Assembly (NCBI GenBank): GCA_965660145.1
Contig: CBFHYX010000021.1
Coordinates: forward strand, 1 to 64,000
Length of the DNA stretch: 64,000 nt
Direction: 5' to 3'
From: JABURQ01 sp029243145
GTDB lineage: Bacteria; Planctomycetota; Planctomycetia; Planctomycetales; Planctomycetaceae
Shown: positions 1 through 9,727 of the stretch, one piece after another
Layout of the letters: every line of letters begins with the position of its first letter
Numbering within the stretch: the stretch's first letter is position 1
Position numbers and translations under genes: made by a program
Notes under the pieces: model-generated
Databases searched by the model: none
Seen by the model: the letters and a program-made list of their open reading frames with translations, nothing else
What the model was told of the DNA's origin: nothing

Positions 1-183
1 GGCCAACAGCAACTGCGGCGATCGCTGAAAGAATATGTCGAACACTACCACCGTGAACGCAATCATCAGGGATTGGATAACCAACTTATCGAACCAGACG
101 AACAAGTTGGTTCGGTGGCAGGCAAGATCGAATGCAGCGAGCGTTTGGGTGGTATGCTCAAGTATTACCACCGTGCTGCTTGA
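1..183 (+). pseudogene. C-terminal end of an integrase-core (rve) transposase
   Basis: An open frame runs from base 1 to a TGA at 181-183 and gives 60 residues containing EYVEHYHRERNHQGL and, at the end, ERLGGMLKYYHRAA. This is the typical C-terminus of IS3/IS481-type integrase-core transposases. The rest lies outside the window, so it is not known whether the element is intact. No inverted repeat was identified after the stop. Typed as a pseudogene only because it is partial here. Confidence 0.75.
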
Positions 184-514
184 GTTTGGTTGCCAGCCTC
201 ATTCACCTGCTGACGATGATCTTTGTTGCGTGGAGAGCCTGCGCTGTGAGTGAGGACAGAGCGTTTTTCGGAAGAAATCAGTCCCTCATCAACAACATTT
301 TATGTTAAGTTTCATCAGTCTCGTTCGAGATTTTCCTCTTTGAATCAACTCAACCTGTTGATCTCTCTCACTTTTTTAGTTCGGCGGAGATTTTTGACAC
401 TACGGGGTCCCATCACAACAGAATCGGGACCCGGCAGGAGAAGCCAAAAAACGAAAAAACCCCGGAAAAACCGGGGTTATGATGGATCCTGATGGATTAA
501 GAGACGTAAGTGAG
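184..514. other. Gene-free stretch between transposase end and tRNA-Arg
   Basis: About 330 bases without a convincing coding frame. It presumably holds the right flank of the insertion element and the terminator of tRNA-Arg. No target-site duplication can be defined without the left end of the element. Confidence 0.5.
452..478 (-). terminator. Rho-independent terminator of tRNA-Arg
   Basis: An 8-bp perfect stem (458-465 with 471-478, aaccccgg/ccggggtt) with a 5-base loop is followed on the minus strand by a T-rich run (complement of 452-457). It lies just past the 3' end of tRNA-Arg. Confidence 0.85.
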
Positions 515-588
515 TACACCCGGAGGGATTCGAACCCCCAACCCTCGGTTCCGAAGACCGATGCGCTATCCAGTTGCGCCACGGGTGC
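515..588 (-). tRNA. tRNA-Arg (anticodon UCG)
   Basis: The minus strand folds into a full cloverleaf of 74 nt. The acceptor stem is GCACCCG/CGGGTGT with a first-position G-U pair. The anticodon arm is TCGGT-CTTCGGA-ACCGA with anticodon TCG, and the T arm carries GGTTCGAATCC. CCA is not encoded. It reads CGA codons. A transposase end lies about 330 bp beyond its 3' end. Confidence 0.93.
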
Positions 589-743
589 ATAAAGTGAAAA
601 ATGAAACCTTTTCACCCGAAAGCAGTTTAACACGTTCCGCAGGTAAGGGAAACCGAAAACGGTCCCCCAATTTATCAGTGATTTTGACACCGGGAAAATT
701 GCAAAGGTTCGTGAGATATTAAAGAATTTGCAGGAGTTTGGAC

Positions 744-1214
744 TTAAACAGGCACATACTGATCACCCAGACGAGATACCGCGTCTTCAGGATTCATATT
801 GAACAGTGCCCGACCTCCGGTCCCCCAGGCTCCGTGTTTGTAATGAAAAACCGCCGCACATTCTCGGAGCAGACCGACCGCCTCCACTTCTTCCATATCT
901 CCTCCCTCGACCGCCTCGAAACTGACATTCACGGCTGCGAATGCCGTCAACAAACCGGTTTGCGCATCTCGGGCGAAGGTGACTGTTTCTTGCCAATCAC
1001 ATTCCACCCAGATTAAATCTCGGGGTTTTCCGAGCTGTCTGGCCATGTCAAAGAATTTGGCTTCCAGTGTTTCACGTTGATGACGAAATTGTTCCCGAGC
1101 CTGTTGTTCTTCCCGTTGATAGGCCCACCGACGAAGCGGTTGATTCAGGCACGCAGCAAGAAGAAAGAGACCGACGAGAATGCCGACAATCCAAAGAGTA
1201 ATCGTGAGGAACAT
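744..1214 (-). CDS. Conserved hypothetical protein with N-terminal membrane anchor
   Basis: A protein of about 156 residues. It begins with one strong membrane segment (residues 4-22, rich in V, L, I and F), then a basic, glutamine- and glutamate-rich helical linker, then a compact soluble domain with VECDWQETVTFARD and FHYKHGAWGTGGRALFN. I chose the ATG at 1212-1214 because it puts the membrane segment at the N-terminus. The longer reading to 1298 adds 28 residues without clear coding character. No function can be assigned. The soluble part looks like a small alpha/beta domain on the cytoplasmic side, which is inference. Confidence 0.65.
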   Translation of the reverse strand: MFLTITLWIVGILVGLFLLAACLNQPLRRWAYQREEQQAREQFRHQRETLEAKFFDMARQLGKPRDLIWVECDWQETVTFARDAQTGLLTAFAAVNVSFEAVEGGDMEEVEAVGLLRECAAVFHYKHGAWGTGGRALFNMNPEDAVSRLGDQYVPV

Positions 1215-1473
1215 AGTGGTCTTAAAACTGGACGCGGAAAATGTTAATCTCACTGAGGCGTGAGCCAACAGTGACACCCCATAATATTGGAAGTGCAAAT
1301 CTTATAATATCGTAGGCAGCAGAGAGGAATTCTGCGACTCTATGTGTGAGAATCCCGGGATTTTTCCAGCTCACTGGTAGTGACTTGTGGGCAGGAAATC
1401 TAGCGTCAATACTGTAAGTCAGCCCGACGGGCCAATTTGATTGATCAAAATTCGGAATTAAGGATTCATCGAA

Positions 1474-2346
1474 ATGCCATTACTGGGAGCCCACATGTCG
1501 ATCGCTGGCGGCTATTACAAAGCCGTCGAAGCTGCTGCCAAGTTCGACATGGATTGCGTTCAGATCTTCACCAAGAACAATAACCAATGGCGAGCCAAAC
1601 CCATTGTGGATGAGGATGTGAGACTGTTTCGGGAGGCGATGGACGAGACTGGCATCCAGAAACCGTGCGCTCATGCCAGCTATTTGATCAATCTGGCGAG
1701 CCCCAAGGATGAACTGTGGGAGAAGTCCATTGAATCGTTTGTCATTGAACTAAAACGGGCTGAACAGTTTGGATTGTTGGGAGTTGTGCTGCACCCAGGA
1801 AGCTATGTCAGCTCATCGCCAGAAGAAGGTCTCGCCAGAATTGTGGCCGCATTGGACGAAATCCATCGCCGAGCACCGGGGCTTACAACTCAAACCTGGT
1901 TGGAGACGACCGCGGGACAAGGCACAAATCTTGGCTATCAGTTTGAGGAATTGCAGTATCTGCTGGAAAACGTGAACGACGCAGAACGATTGGGCGTGTG
2001 CCTCGATACCTGCCACATCTTTGCGGCCGGCTATGCGATGGGCACCAAAGCCGAATATGAGGCGACCTTCAAAAAACTGGATTCGACCATCGGCCTGGAT
2101 CACCTGAAAGGCTTTCACCTGAATGATAGCAAGAAGGAATTTGGAAGCCGGGTCGATCGACACGAACACATCGGAGAAGGCTTTCTGGGACTCGAACCGT
2201 TTCGACATCTGTTGAACGACAAACGATTCACCAATCATCCGATGTATATGGAGACTCCGAAAGAACAGGAAGATCGCGAGATGGATCCCGTGAATCTCAA
2301 AACACTTCGCGCGCTGCTGAAATCTGCTCCCGCTCGCAAAAAGTAG
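1474..2346 (+). CDS. nfo: Endonuclease IV (apurinic/apyrimidinic endonuclease)
   Basis: A 290-residue protein of the Nfo/EndoIV family, which cuts DNA 5' to abasic sites in base-excision repair. It is a TIM barrel with three zinc ions. Family motifs are visible in order: LLGAHMSIAGG at the N-terminus, QIFTKNNNQW, ETTAGQGTNLG, VCLDTCHIFAAGYA, FHLNDSKKEFGSRVDRHEHIGEG and YMETP. The metal-binding His, Glu and Asp residues sit in these motifs. Length is normal for the family. It stands alone, with a 247-bp gap downstream. Confidence 0.95.
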   Translation: MPLLGAHMSIAGGYYKAVEAAAKFDMDCVQIFTKNNNQWRAKPIVDEDVRLFREAMDETGIQKPCAHASYLINLASPKDELWEKSIESFVIELKRAEQFGLLGVVLHPGSYVSSSPEEGLARIVAALDEIHRRAPGLTTQTWLETTAGQGTNLGYQFEELQYLLENVNDAERLGVCLDTCHIFAAGYAMGTKAEYEATFKKLDSTIGLDHLKGFHLNDSKKEFGSRVDRHEHIGEGFLGLEPFRHLLNDKRFTNHPMYMETPKEQEDREMDPVNLKTLRALLKSAPARKK

Positions 2347-2593
2347 ATCACCTCAGCTACGGAATTCCCCCTCAGTGAATACTCTTCGAGGGACTCCTGA
2401 CCGTTAAAGTTTACCTAGCTTGCCGGAAAAGAACGAATTTTCGCTCTGTTTCGTAAATCGGTAGGAACAAGCCGAATGTGGCTAATTGTTATAACCGGAC
2501 CGGTCGATTCAAACGATGAGAGAGCATCACAGACAATCTCGGAACTGTGTGCGCCTTCTCTTAATGCATCACTCATAGAGAGAGAGATTCAAG

Positions 2594-4597
2594 ATGTTAA
2601 TCTCCATGGACATTCGCAAAAAACTGACAATTCTTGCCATCGGCAGTAGCATGCTTGCAGGCTGCTCTTCTGGGCCTGAAATGCGATTCACTCGTTTTTG
2701 GCCGGGTGGTGACAAATCACAATCCGCGGCAAACGACGAAGCTTTGGCCGAAAAATGGCGTGATCGGCTTGCTGCGAGTGATTCATCAACTAAGGATCAG
2801 TCCAAAAGTTCGGACGATGTCTTTGCGATTGCCAAATCAGAACAGGAAGCGGAAGAGTCTCGGAGCAGCCGATTCAATATTTTCCGTCGCTTCAGTAAAA
2901 AAAATAAAGAAGAAGAAATTGTCGAATCGACTCCCGAAGGATCACCAGAATCACAGCAACAAAGATTGCTACTTGAGCGTCGTATTGCAGAACTGGAAGC
3001 CGAGCAACGAGCGTTGGCTGACAATCGTACGGCGTCCCGTGAGTCCAAATTCCCCTCGGTATCACGATCCAATGAGTTAAACGATCCGTTTCTTGCCGCT
3101 TCAAGAATGGCTGACCAAACACCCGGTCTCCAAGCAACTTCGCCACAAGTCCAAGACGCAACACTTCCAAACTGGGCAAAACTGGAGCAACAAACCACAT
3201 CCGCATCTCAAGCTCCCCTCAAAGAAACAGCCGCCCAGAATTCAGGCAATCAATTTGCTCCCGGTTTCGAGGACACTCTTCGAGATTTGCAAGCATCTGC
3301 TGCTCAGGATATTGAAGAAGATGCTGAAGAGCTGGAAGAAGAAATGGAAGAACGAAGGGAAATTGCCGCCGCGAATCGTGCTCCTTCCATGCCGTTTGAG
3401 AACACAATCAACGCGGCTCCTGTTGCCGAAACTCGAGTTGTGAAAAATTCCTTTGCGGAATTTGAAAGAGAAACTTCCGTCATAACAGCAGCTCCACAAC
3501 TGGTGGTATCTAACGAACCAAGTTTGGACGCTCCGATCGCAGAAGAAGGCAGTAATCATCCTTTGGCTGGACCTAAATCTGCCGCAGAACAACAGCAGGC
3601 TTGGGCTCGTTTGGAAGTTGAACAATTGATGAAGCGTTCACGAATTCAGGCCCGCGCCGGTCAATTCCAACACGCTTTGACGACTGCTATTTTAGCCGAA
3701 CAATTAGCGAATAGTGCCGATGTCGAATTTGCACTGCGTGATCAAACTCCGGCACAACTGATCAACCTGATCAGAATGAAGACCGCCGAAACGGCATATA
3801 TCGCAGCAACAACTCAACCGGAGATGCCCTCAGGTCGAGCCAGTATCAACATTCAACCGGCTCCTGTCACCGGGCTTGCCAACCGATCACAAATTGATAC
3901 GGAATCACCGTTACCTCAATGGCCGGGACGCAATGTTGCGACACAACCACATCAAGTCACTCAGGCTCCCGCACCTGCCGTCACAGTGCAACGTACAAAC
4001 ACTCCGTCTATCGACAAGCAATTCAAAACTGCCGAGTTCCTCAATCCACGACCATCACAGGTGACTTCACCCGGAACAACCTCGGAGTCTCGTGACTGGC
4101 ATTCGAGTAAAACACAGACTCGGTCACAGGGTGGGTATATGGAAGTCACTCGATCACCACGCCAAAATAACAACGTACAAACTCGACTGATCAGTTCCTC
4201 ACACATCTATTCACCAGAAAACCTGCAATGGACCAAGCTTGAGGCTTCACTGGCAACAATCCGCGAGAGCGATCCCGTGCCGATGCCAGCTCCAGTCGAG
4301 AATTCTGCTGAGCGACCTGTTTTTGCTGAAGAACAAGATCAAGAACTCGCCGCCACAGACGACATATTTGCGGGTTTCGAGGACGCAGGAATGATGGATA
4401 CAACACTCGAATCGGACGCACCATTAAGTGATGCGGCACCGACAGCACCCGCTGAAGAGGGTTCTACAAATGAGGCCACCGGAATAGCCATCATGGGTAT
4501 CCCCGTTCATAAACTGGCATTGGTGAGCCTTGCAGGTCTCATCCTTATGGCGGCCATCTATCACCGTCGTCGAACTTTGATGATTCACGATGTCTAA
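2594..4597 (+). CDS. Large low-complexity lipoprotein-like protein with C-terminal membrane segment
   Basis: A 667-residue protein. A lipobox-like LAGC follows a hydrophobic signal near residues 18-27 (SSMLAGCSSG). A long Ser/Gln/Glu/Ala-rich disordered region follows, with a coiled-coil-like acidic stretch (EEDAEELEEEMEERRE). Near residues 335-390 there is a helical segment resembling part of a TPR unit. One hydrophobic segment (VHKLALVSLAGLILMAAIYH) then ends in HRRRTLMIHDV. A purine-rich AGAGAGAG lies upstream of the ATG at 2594; an ATG at 2606 is an alternative. The combination of a lipobox and a C-terminal anchor is odd. The function is unknown. Confidence 0.75.
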   Translation: MLISMDIRKKLTILAIGSSMLAGCSSGPEMRFTRFWPGGDKSQSAANDEALAEKWRDRLAASDSSTKDQSKSSDDVFAIAKSEQEAEESRSSRFNIFRRFSKKNKEEEIVESTPEGSPESQQQRLLLERRIAELEAEQRALADNRTASRESKFPSVSRSNELNDPFLAASRMADQTPGLQATSPQVQDATLPNWAKLEQQTTSASQAPLKETAAQNSGNQFAPGFEDTLRDLQASAAQDIEEDAEELEEEMEERREIAAANRAPSMPFENTINAAPVAETRVVKNSFAEFERETSVITAAPQLVVSNEPSLDAPIAEEGSNHPLAGPKSAAEQQQAWARLEVEQLMKRSRIQARAGQFQHALTTAILAEQLANSADVEFALRDQTPAQLINLIRMKTAETAYIAATTQPEMPSGRASINIQPAPVTGLANRSQIDTESPLPQWPGRNVATQPHQVTQAPAPAVTVQRTNTPSIDKQFKTAEFLNPRPSQVTSPGTTSESRDWHSSKTQTRSQGGYMEVTRSPRQNNNVQTRLISSSHIYSPENLQWTKLEASLATIRESDPVPMPAPVENSAERPVFAEEQDQELAATDDIFAGFEDAGMMDTTLESDAPLSDAAPTAPAEEGSTNEATGIAIMGIPVHKLALVSLAGLILMAAIYHRRRTLMIHDV

Positions 4598-4969
4598 TCG
4601 AGAACGAAGCAAGATCACGAGAAATCCCCGGACGATTACAGTTGCTCCGGGGATTTTTTGTAGATACAGAATTATTGCTAAATATGTGAAATTATGAACG
4701 CATCATAGGTTGGGTTAAGTAATTTGGTCACACCGGACAAACTTTGACGAACCCATAAGATAAACCGGTCTCTCAAGTCGAACATGCTCAACAATTCGTT
4801 CTTCATAACCCGTTCGACTTGACAAGGTTTGGATTTCAGAAATATCGGGCAACATCCGATTTCTCTCAGGAGGCCCAGCGAAAACATCTCACGATGGATT
4901 TGGGCATGCGAGCCTTATTCATTCGAATAAAGCGACAGGAAATTCACTCCGGCTCAGGGAACGGACCAT
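4598..4969. other. Intergenic region with terminator and an 11-bp inverted repeat
   Basis: 372 bases without a convincing gene. It holds the terminator at 4623-4659 and a perfect 11-bp inverted repeat, tcaagtcgaac at 4773-4783 and gttcgacttga at 4812-4822. A short minus-strand frame across it has no recognisable family features and was not called. Confidence 0.5.
4623..4659 (+). terminator. Rho-independent terminator after the lipoprotein-like gene
   Basis: A 9-bp stem aatccccgg (4623-4631) pairs with ccggggatt (4647-4655) around a 15-base loop, followed by a T run. It lies 26 bp after the stop at 4597. Confidence 0.85.
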
Positions 4970-7171
4970 ATGTGGTCACAGTTTTATCGTACGCATAGCC
5001 GCAAATTAATGTGGTTTTTGGTGATCACGTTCCCAATTCTGTACATCGAATCGAATTCGATGCCTTCGAATAATGATATTGAAACCTGGCTGCCCGATAA
5101 CCAGGAAGTCCGCGAAGACTACAATCGCTTTAAACTCGATTTCGGCGCGGAAGAAATCATCATCGTCGCATTGCCTGCTGCAATGGAACAATCGGGATTA
5201 GTGGATTCTTTAGCAACGCGGATCGCAGAATTACCCGGTGTGTCGAAATGCTACTCGCGGCGTCAACTTTCTTCGGCGATGACAGAAATGGAAATTGCTC
5301 CCGCAGAAATTAACCAACGCCTGCGAGGACTTTGTGTCTCAAAAGACGGGACGATGCTCGCTTTGATGACAATTCTTTCAGCGGAGGGGACGGCCAATCG
5401 AGCACAACTCGTTGAAGACTTACGCGGCGAACTCGCTTATTGTCAGTTAGAGGACGACGAATACCACCTTTCCGGTGCGCCCATTATCGTCACCGAACTG
5501 GATCGTCTCGGGGGAAAAGATGAAGCCTCCAAGTTCTTCATGCTGACCATGCTGATCAGTCTCTTTCTACTCTATTACACACTGAAAGACTGGAAACTGA
5601 CATTCGGGATTCTGGGACAAACCCTGTGGGCCATTGAATTGAGTGGCGCCATTATCAAATGGTCAGGCGGAGAGGCTAACTTCATTCTTGGTGCGTTATC
5701 GATCATGGTTATGGTCTTTACACTCGCAGCCTCCATTCATCTTACCCACTATTTCCGACACTGCCACGGCGAAGACCGATTGGGTCGCGCCCTCAAAATG
5801 GCTTGGAAGCCCTGTTTTCTGGCAATGTTGACCACCGCCATTGGCTTGGCATCACTGATGGTGAGTGAAATGGCGCCTGTTCGACAATTCGGATTTGGAG
5901 CCGCACTCGGAGCCATCGTTTCACTGCTGGTCGGCTTTGGAGTCACACCGGCCATGTTGACTCTTTACCCACTACCTGATGAAGTTGATCAAGGCCACGA
6001 TTATCGATTGTCCCGCTTTGCATTCTGGGTCGTCGATCATTCACGCTCAGTTGTTGTCGCCACACTCGTTTTGATCCTTGCGTGTGGTCTCGGCTTAAAA
6101 ACGCTGAACTCGCGCATCAATGCGTTAGACTTCCTTCCCCAAGAAGGAAAAGTGATCCAGGACACCAAATTACTGGAAGAAAAGTTCGCCAGCACTTCCT
6201 CTATCGAAGCAGTCGTCGATTTTGGTGGACTCGATATGCCGTTTGCGGACAAGTTGTCTCACATCCAACAAGTCTGCACGACACTCGAAGATCATCCATC
6301 CATCGAATACGCAGTTTCAGCGGCAACATTTCTTCCCAAGCAATTACCAACTGACGCCTTTGAGGCAGCCGCGCTATTGAATCGCGCTCAGCAGTCACAA
6401 GGCGACAACGGTTTCACGTCACGCGGTAATCGACTATGGCGAATCTCGGCAAGATTTTCTGAGAATCTTGAACAGTCTGATAAACAAACAATCGACGAAC
6501 TGGTTGCGGCCACCGAAAGTGAAATCCCCATTCGTTTCACGGGCATGGAAATCCTGCTCGAGCATGCTCAGAGACAGATTTTCACAGGCTTCTGGGAGAG
6601 TTTTGCGACCGCATTTTTGATCATCACAACGGTAATGGTGATTTCTCTGAGATCAGTCAAAGCCGGTTTGATTGCCATGATTCCCAACCTGACTCCCGTT
6701 TGCATTGTTTTCGGCCTTTTGGGTTGGGCAGGAGTTCCGGTGGAAATTGGCACCATGATGACTGGTAGCATCGCACTCGGCCTCGCCGTGGACGGTACTT
6801 TTCATTATCTCGTTCGATACAAAGATTCCTGTGAATCGGGAGATTGCTCAACGCGTGCTGCTCGGAGAGCCTTGCTGATGACGGGAGGAGCGATCTTGAA
6901 TGCTTCTATAATCACAGCCGTGGGAATGACGGCGTTGGGGCTGAGTAGTTTCGCACCCACGGCTCGCTTCGGATTCATGATGACCGCATTGATGCTGGCA
7001 GCAGTGGTGGGTGACTTAATTCTTCTCCCTGCATTATTGAGTCTACGAACTCAAAAACGTAGTATGAAGTTTCAAGAGAAAACCGATTTACGAGGTCCAC
7101 ACGCCCCGATGCATGCCCCGAGCAAGACTCATTCAGCGAGTCCACAAGAGATTCGACGCAAAGCAGGATAA
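4970..7171 (+). CDS. MMPL/RND-family membrane protein
   Basis: A 733-residue protein with the RND/MMPL layout: an N-terminal membrane segment (about residues 12-28), a periplasmic domain, a block of five or so helices (residues 187-340), a second segment near 365, a second periplasmic domain, and a second helix block (about 545-710). The motif GLAVDGTFHYLVRY resembles the loop that often carries the proton-relay Asp in this superfamily. It probably exports a lipid or hydrophobic compound, but no substrate can be read from the sequence. GGGAACGG precedes the ATG. Confidence 0.82.
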   Translation: MWSQFYRTHSRKLMWFLVITFPILYIESNSMPSNNDIETWLPDNQEVREDYNRFKLDFGAEEIIIVALPAAMEQSGLVDSLATRIAELPGVSKCYSRRQLSSAMTEMEIAPAEINQRLRGLCVSKDGTMLALMTILSAEGTANRAQLVEDLRGELAYCQLEDDEYHLSGAPIIVTELDRLGGKDEASKFFMLTMLISLFLLYYTLKDWKLTFGILGQTLWAIELSGAIIKWSGGEANFILGALSIMVMVFTLAASIHLTHYFRHCHGEDRLGRALKMAWKPCFLAMLTTAIGLASLMVSEMAPVRQFGFGAALGAIVSLLVGFGVTPAMLTLYPLPDEVDQGHDYRLSRFAFWVVDHSRSVVVATLVLILACGLGLKTLNSRINALDFLPQEGKVIQDTKLLEEKFASTSSIEAVVDFGGLDMPFADKLSHIQQVCTTLEDHPSIEYAVSAATFLPKQLPTDAFEAAALLNRAQQSQGDNGFTSRGNRLWRISARFSENLEQSDKQTIDELVAATESEIPIRFTGMEILLEHAQRQIFTGFWESFATAFLIITTVMVISLRSVKAGLIAMIPNLTPVCIVFGLLGWAGVPVEIGTMMTGSIALGLAVDGTFHYLVRYKDSCESGDCSTRAARRALLMTGGAILNASIITAVGMTALGLSSFAPTARFGFMMTALMLAAVVGDLILLPALLSLRTQKRSMKFQEKTDLRGPHAPMHAPSKTHSASPQEIRRKAG

Positions 7172-7193
7172 GAAGCGAAAGCGTCTTACCAGC

Positions 7194-7856
7194 TTAACGA
7201 CAATCGCTCAGGTGAGGTGCTACGACGCTGGTCCAAACTTTGTAACCTTCGTCATTCAAATGCAAACCATCTTTAGCAAAGAGCCCCGGCTTGGGGGTTC
7301 CATCCACTCCTAGCATCGGAGTGGCAATATCAAGATAAGTCAGTCGGGGATCTGTCTTGCAGTAATCGGCGATACGCTGATTGGCATCAGACATTTTGGG
7401 GTACATATCCCAGCGTTTGATGCTCGGCTTGATGGCAATATACATGATCTTTGTCGCGGGAAGCTGAGCGTTGATCCGCATTTGAAAGGTCATAAAATCA
7501 TTCGCCACCTGCTCAGCCGACTTCCCGGCAGCAATGTCGTTATCACCGGCATACATCAGCACAACTTTAGGTTTATGCTTCAGAACCAGTTGGTCGAGGT
7601 AGGCGATAGAATCGGCGATCTGCGAACCACCGAAGCCTCGATTGATGTATTTATTCTCGGGGAATGATTGTTCGAGATCCCACAGGCGGATACTCGAACT
7701 CCCTACAAAGAGAACACCCGCTTGGGGTGGAGGAGAGGACTCGTCCTGCTCCTCGAATTTCTTGATCTCCGGCTCCCATTTTGCGGACGGGTCATCAGCC
7801 ATTAAAGGAGTCCAGATAAATCCAAGCAGCGCAGCACAAAACGACAGACGACGCAT
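7194..7856 (-). CDS. SGNH/GDSL-family hydrolase, exported
   Basis: A 220-residue protein with a signal peptide (MRRLSFCAALLGFIWTPLMA). It has the SGNH blocks: FVGSSSIRLWDL (block I, nucleophile Ser), the Gly block NRGFGGSQIAD, MYAGDNDIAAG (block III Asn) and KDGLHLNDEGY (block V Asp and His). It is expected to hydrolyse an ester, such as an acetyl group on a sugar, in the periplasm; the substrate is unknown. AGGTGAGG lies upstream of the ATG. It converges with the MMPL gene, ending 22 bp after it. Confidence 0.87.
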   Translation of the reverse strand: MRRLSFCAALLGFIWTPLMADDPSAKWEPEIKKFEEQDESSPPPQAGVLFVGSSSIRLWDLEQSFPENKYINRGFGGSQIADSIAYLDQLVLKHKPKVVLMYAGDNDIAAGKSAEQVANDFMTFQMRINAQLPATKIMYIAIKPSIKRWDMYPKMSDANQRIADYCKTDPRLTYLDIATPMLGVDGTPKPGLFAKDGLHLNDEGYKVWTSVVAPHLSDCR

Positions 7857-7905
7857 GATAACCTCACCTAATGATTGAGAGGCAAAAGCCGATGAAGACT
7901 TAGAT

Positions 7906-8073
7906 TCAGCCTTCGCTCAGCACGGTGAACGGGCTGATACGAGAAACTTTTTCCTGAAGCTCTTGCCGTTCAGGTTCTGTTTTCGCAGTTGCAAACAGCT
8001 TGCGATACTTTTTGAGTTTCTCTTTACGCTTTCGCTTTTGAGCCAGTTCGCGGTCTTTGTGTCGGCGTCCCAT
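7906..8073 (-). CDS. Small basic protein, DUF6800-like
   Basis: A 55-residue protein starting MGRRHKDRELAQKRKRKEKL. It is very rich in Lys and Arg in the first half and ends VSRISPFTVLSEG. I recall similar short proteins annotated as DUF6800 in planctomycetes, from memory only. The ATG at 8071-8073 was preferred to an upstream start at 8196, because the extra 41 residues do not look coding and would overlap the neighbouring terminator. The function is unknown; the charge would suit nucleic-acid or ribosome binding, which is inference. Confidence 0.6.
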   Translation of the reverse strand: MGRRHKDRELAQKRKRKEKLKKYRKLFATAKTEPERQELQEKVSRISPFTVLSEG

Positions 8074-8193
8074 AATTATCTCAACTATTGTGAATATTGT
8101 CTTCTGAATACTGAAACCAAGAATATATAGGGTAACACGCGTTCCGAAGCCGGTCAATTCAACGAAGAAAGCCGAATCACCGCGAAACAGGCA

Positions 8194-8230
8194 CAAAAAA
8201 ACGGACCGACATCATTCGTCGACCCGTTTT
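8194..8230 (-). terminator. Hairpin terminator downstream of the Gfo/Idh/MocA gene
   Basis: aaaacgg and ccgtttt arms enclose an inner cgac/gtcg stem with a 2x2 internal loop. On the minus strand the structure ends in a T run. It lies 26 bp after the stop of the oxidoreductase gene. Confidence 0.75.
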
Positions 8231-8255
8231 GTCGTTTCTTCGTCCGAATTCGGAG

Positions 8256-9578
8256 TTACATCACTTTCATGCCGGTTCCAGGTGTCGGAATCGGATACTG
8301 TCCGTTTTCATCCGGCAAAGTGGGAGGAGCCGCATCCCAAGAGAGTTCTTTCGGGAAGAGACTGAGATCCGAATTAAGAGCTTGTTCCCAAGTCACCGTT
8401 TGACCGGAATATGTTGCGAACCGCCCCATGATGGCGGTCATCGTGCTCTTGGCACCATACTCGCCTTCGTTGTAGGGGACATCATTTCGAATCGCGGCAA
8501 ACAAATCGTCGTGCTCGGTTTGGTAAGGATTGTTCTTCTCTCCACGATAGCGCCATTTCTCCTCACCAGATGTGTAAGAGCTGGCACTGATGTCGGCACT
8601 TCCTTTGGTTCCGTGAGCATGTTCACTCACACTGTTCCAGCAACGTGGCATATGGCGACATTGACTGAACATTTTCGTGCCATTGGCGTATGTAAATTCG
8701 ACAGCGTGGTGATCGAAGATTTCACCATACTTCTTGTCAGAACGATACAGGCGACCTCCCATCCCATTGGCGGTCATGGGAAAATCGTCCATCAACCAGT
8801 TACAGACATCAAGATTATGGATGTGCTGTTCGTTGATGTGATCACCACACAACCAGTTGTAGTAGTACCAGTTGCGTAATTGATATTCCATTTCGCCACT
8901 GACTTCTTCCCGCGTTTTGCGAGGATCCCACACGCCAGCATTATTCCAGTAACAACGCATTGCGACAATATCGCCGATGGCACCATCTTTCAGTCGCTTC
9001 ATCGTTTCCAGATAGGTATTTTGATGATGACGTTGAAGACCAACACCCACCTTCAGATTCTTTTGCTTGGCAATCTGAACATTTTCCAGAACCTTGCGAA
9101 CCCCCGGTGCATCGGTGGCCACAGGCTTTTCCATGAAGACGTTTTTGCCGGCAGCGACGGCCGCTTCAAACATAATGGGACGGAAGCCGGGAGGAGTCGC
9201 CAAAATGACAAGATCAATATCGCTTGCCATCATCTGTTGAAACGACTCCAGACCGATGAATTTGTGATCGGCATCAACGGCAACTCGCTCAGGAGTTTTT
9301 GAAAGCTGCTTTTGAATTTGGCTTAAACTATTTTCCAACTGATCTGGAAACGCATCGGCCATGGCGACCAATTTGACCGGACCGGCTGTCGAGAGTGCTT
9401 GAGTGGCTGCACCGGTTCCACGACCTCCACAACCAATCAATCCAACCTTGACCGTATCATCTCCCTGAGCATACGCGCCTGAGGGCGTCGCCAAATGTCC
9501 AAGGACGGTGGCACCAACCGCAGCCGCGGTTGACTGTTTGATAAAATCCCGCCGATCAGCGGTGTTCTTGTCACTCAT
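8256..9578 (-). CDS. Gfo/Idh/MocA-family oxidoreductase with Tat signal
   Basis: A 440-residue NAD(P)-dependent dehydrogenase-like protein. A twin-arginine signal (DRRDFIKQSTAAAVGATVLG) is followed by a Rossmann fold with VGLIGCGGRGTG. Next come FMEKPVATDAPGVR (the EKP motif with the catalytic Lys) and an alpha/beta C-terminal domain. The Tat signal implies export in folded form with the cofactor bound. The ATG at 9576-9578 has GGGAGAA upstream; an upstream in-frame ATG at 9680 lacks such a site. The substrate is probably a sugar or inositol but is not defined. Confidence 0.88.
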   Translation of the reverse strand: MSDKNTADRRDFIKQSTAAAVGATVLGHLATPSGAYAQGDDTVKVGLIGCGGRGTGAATQALSTAGPVKLVAMADAFPDQLENSLSQIQKQLSKTPERVAVDADHKFIGLESFQQMMASDIDLVILATPPGFRPIMFEAAVAAGKNVFMEKPVATDAPGVRKVLENVQIAKQKNLKVGVGLQRHHQNTYLETMKRLKDGAIGDIVAMRCYWNNAGVWDPRKTREEVSGEMEYQLRNWYYYNWLCGDHINEQHIHNLDVCNWLMDDFPMTANGMGGRLYRSDKKYGEIFDHHAVEFTYANGTKMFSQCRHMPRCWNSVSEHAHGTKGSADISASSYTSGEEKWRYRGEKNNPYQTEHDDLFAAIRNDVPYNEGEYGAKSTMTAIMGRFATYSGQTVTWEQALNSDLSLFPKELSWDAAPPTLPDENGQYPIPTPGTGMKVM

Positions 9579-9727
9579 TAGTTTCTCCCGTGTGTGAAAG
9601 TGTTGACCTGAAAGCAGGTCTAAAAACAGTCTGAACCGATCCTGCATAAGCACTCGCAGATGGTTGATTCTCGATAACAATGCGACTCTGACACCATTGT
9701 GAAGGATCAGAACCGCAGAGTCAATTA

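Noticed and set aside
510..722. Frames across tRNA-Arg (starting MSTPGGIRTPNP) on both strands
   Set aside because: This is the well-known false translation of a tRNA; the cloverleaf explains the sequence.
8229..8879. 216-codon plus-strand frame opposite the Gfo/Idh/MocA gene
   Set aside because: Shadow of a clear dehydrogenase gene on the other strand.
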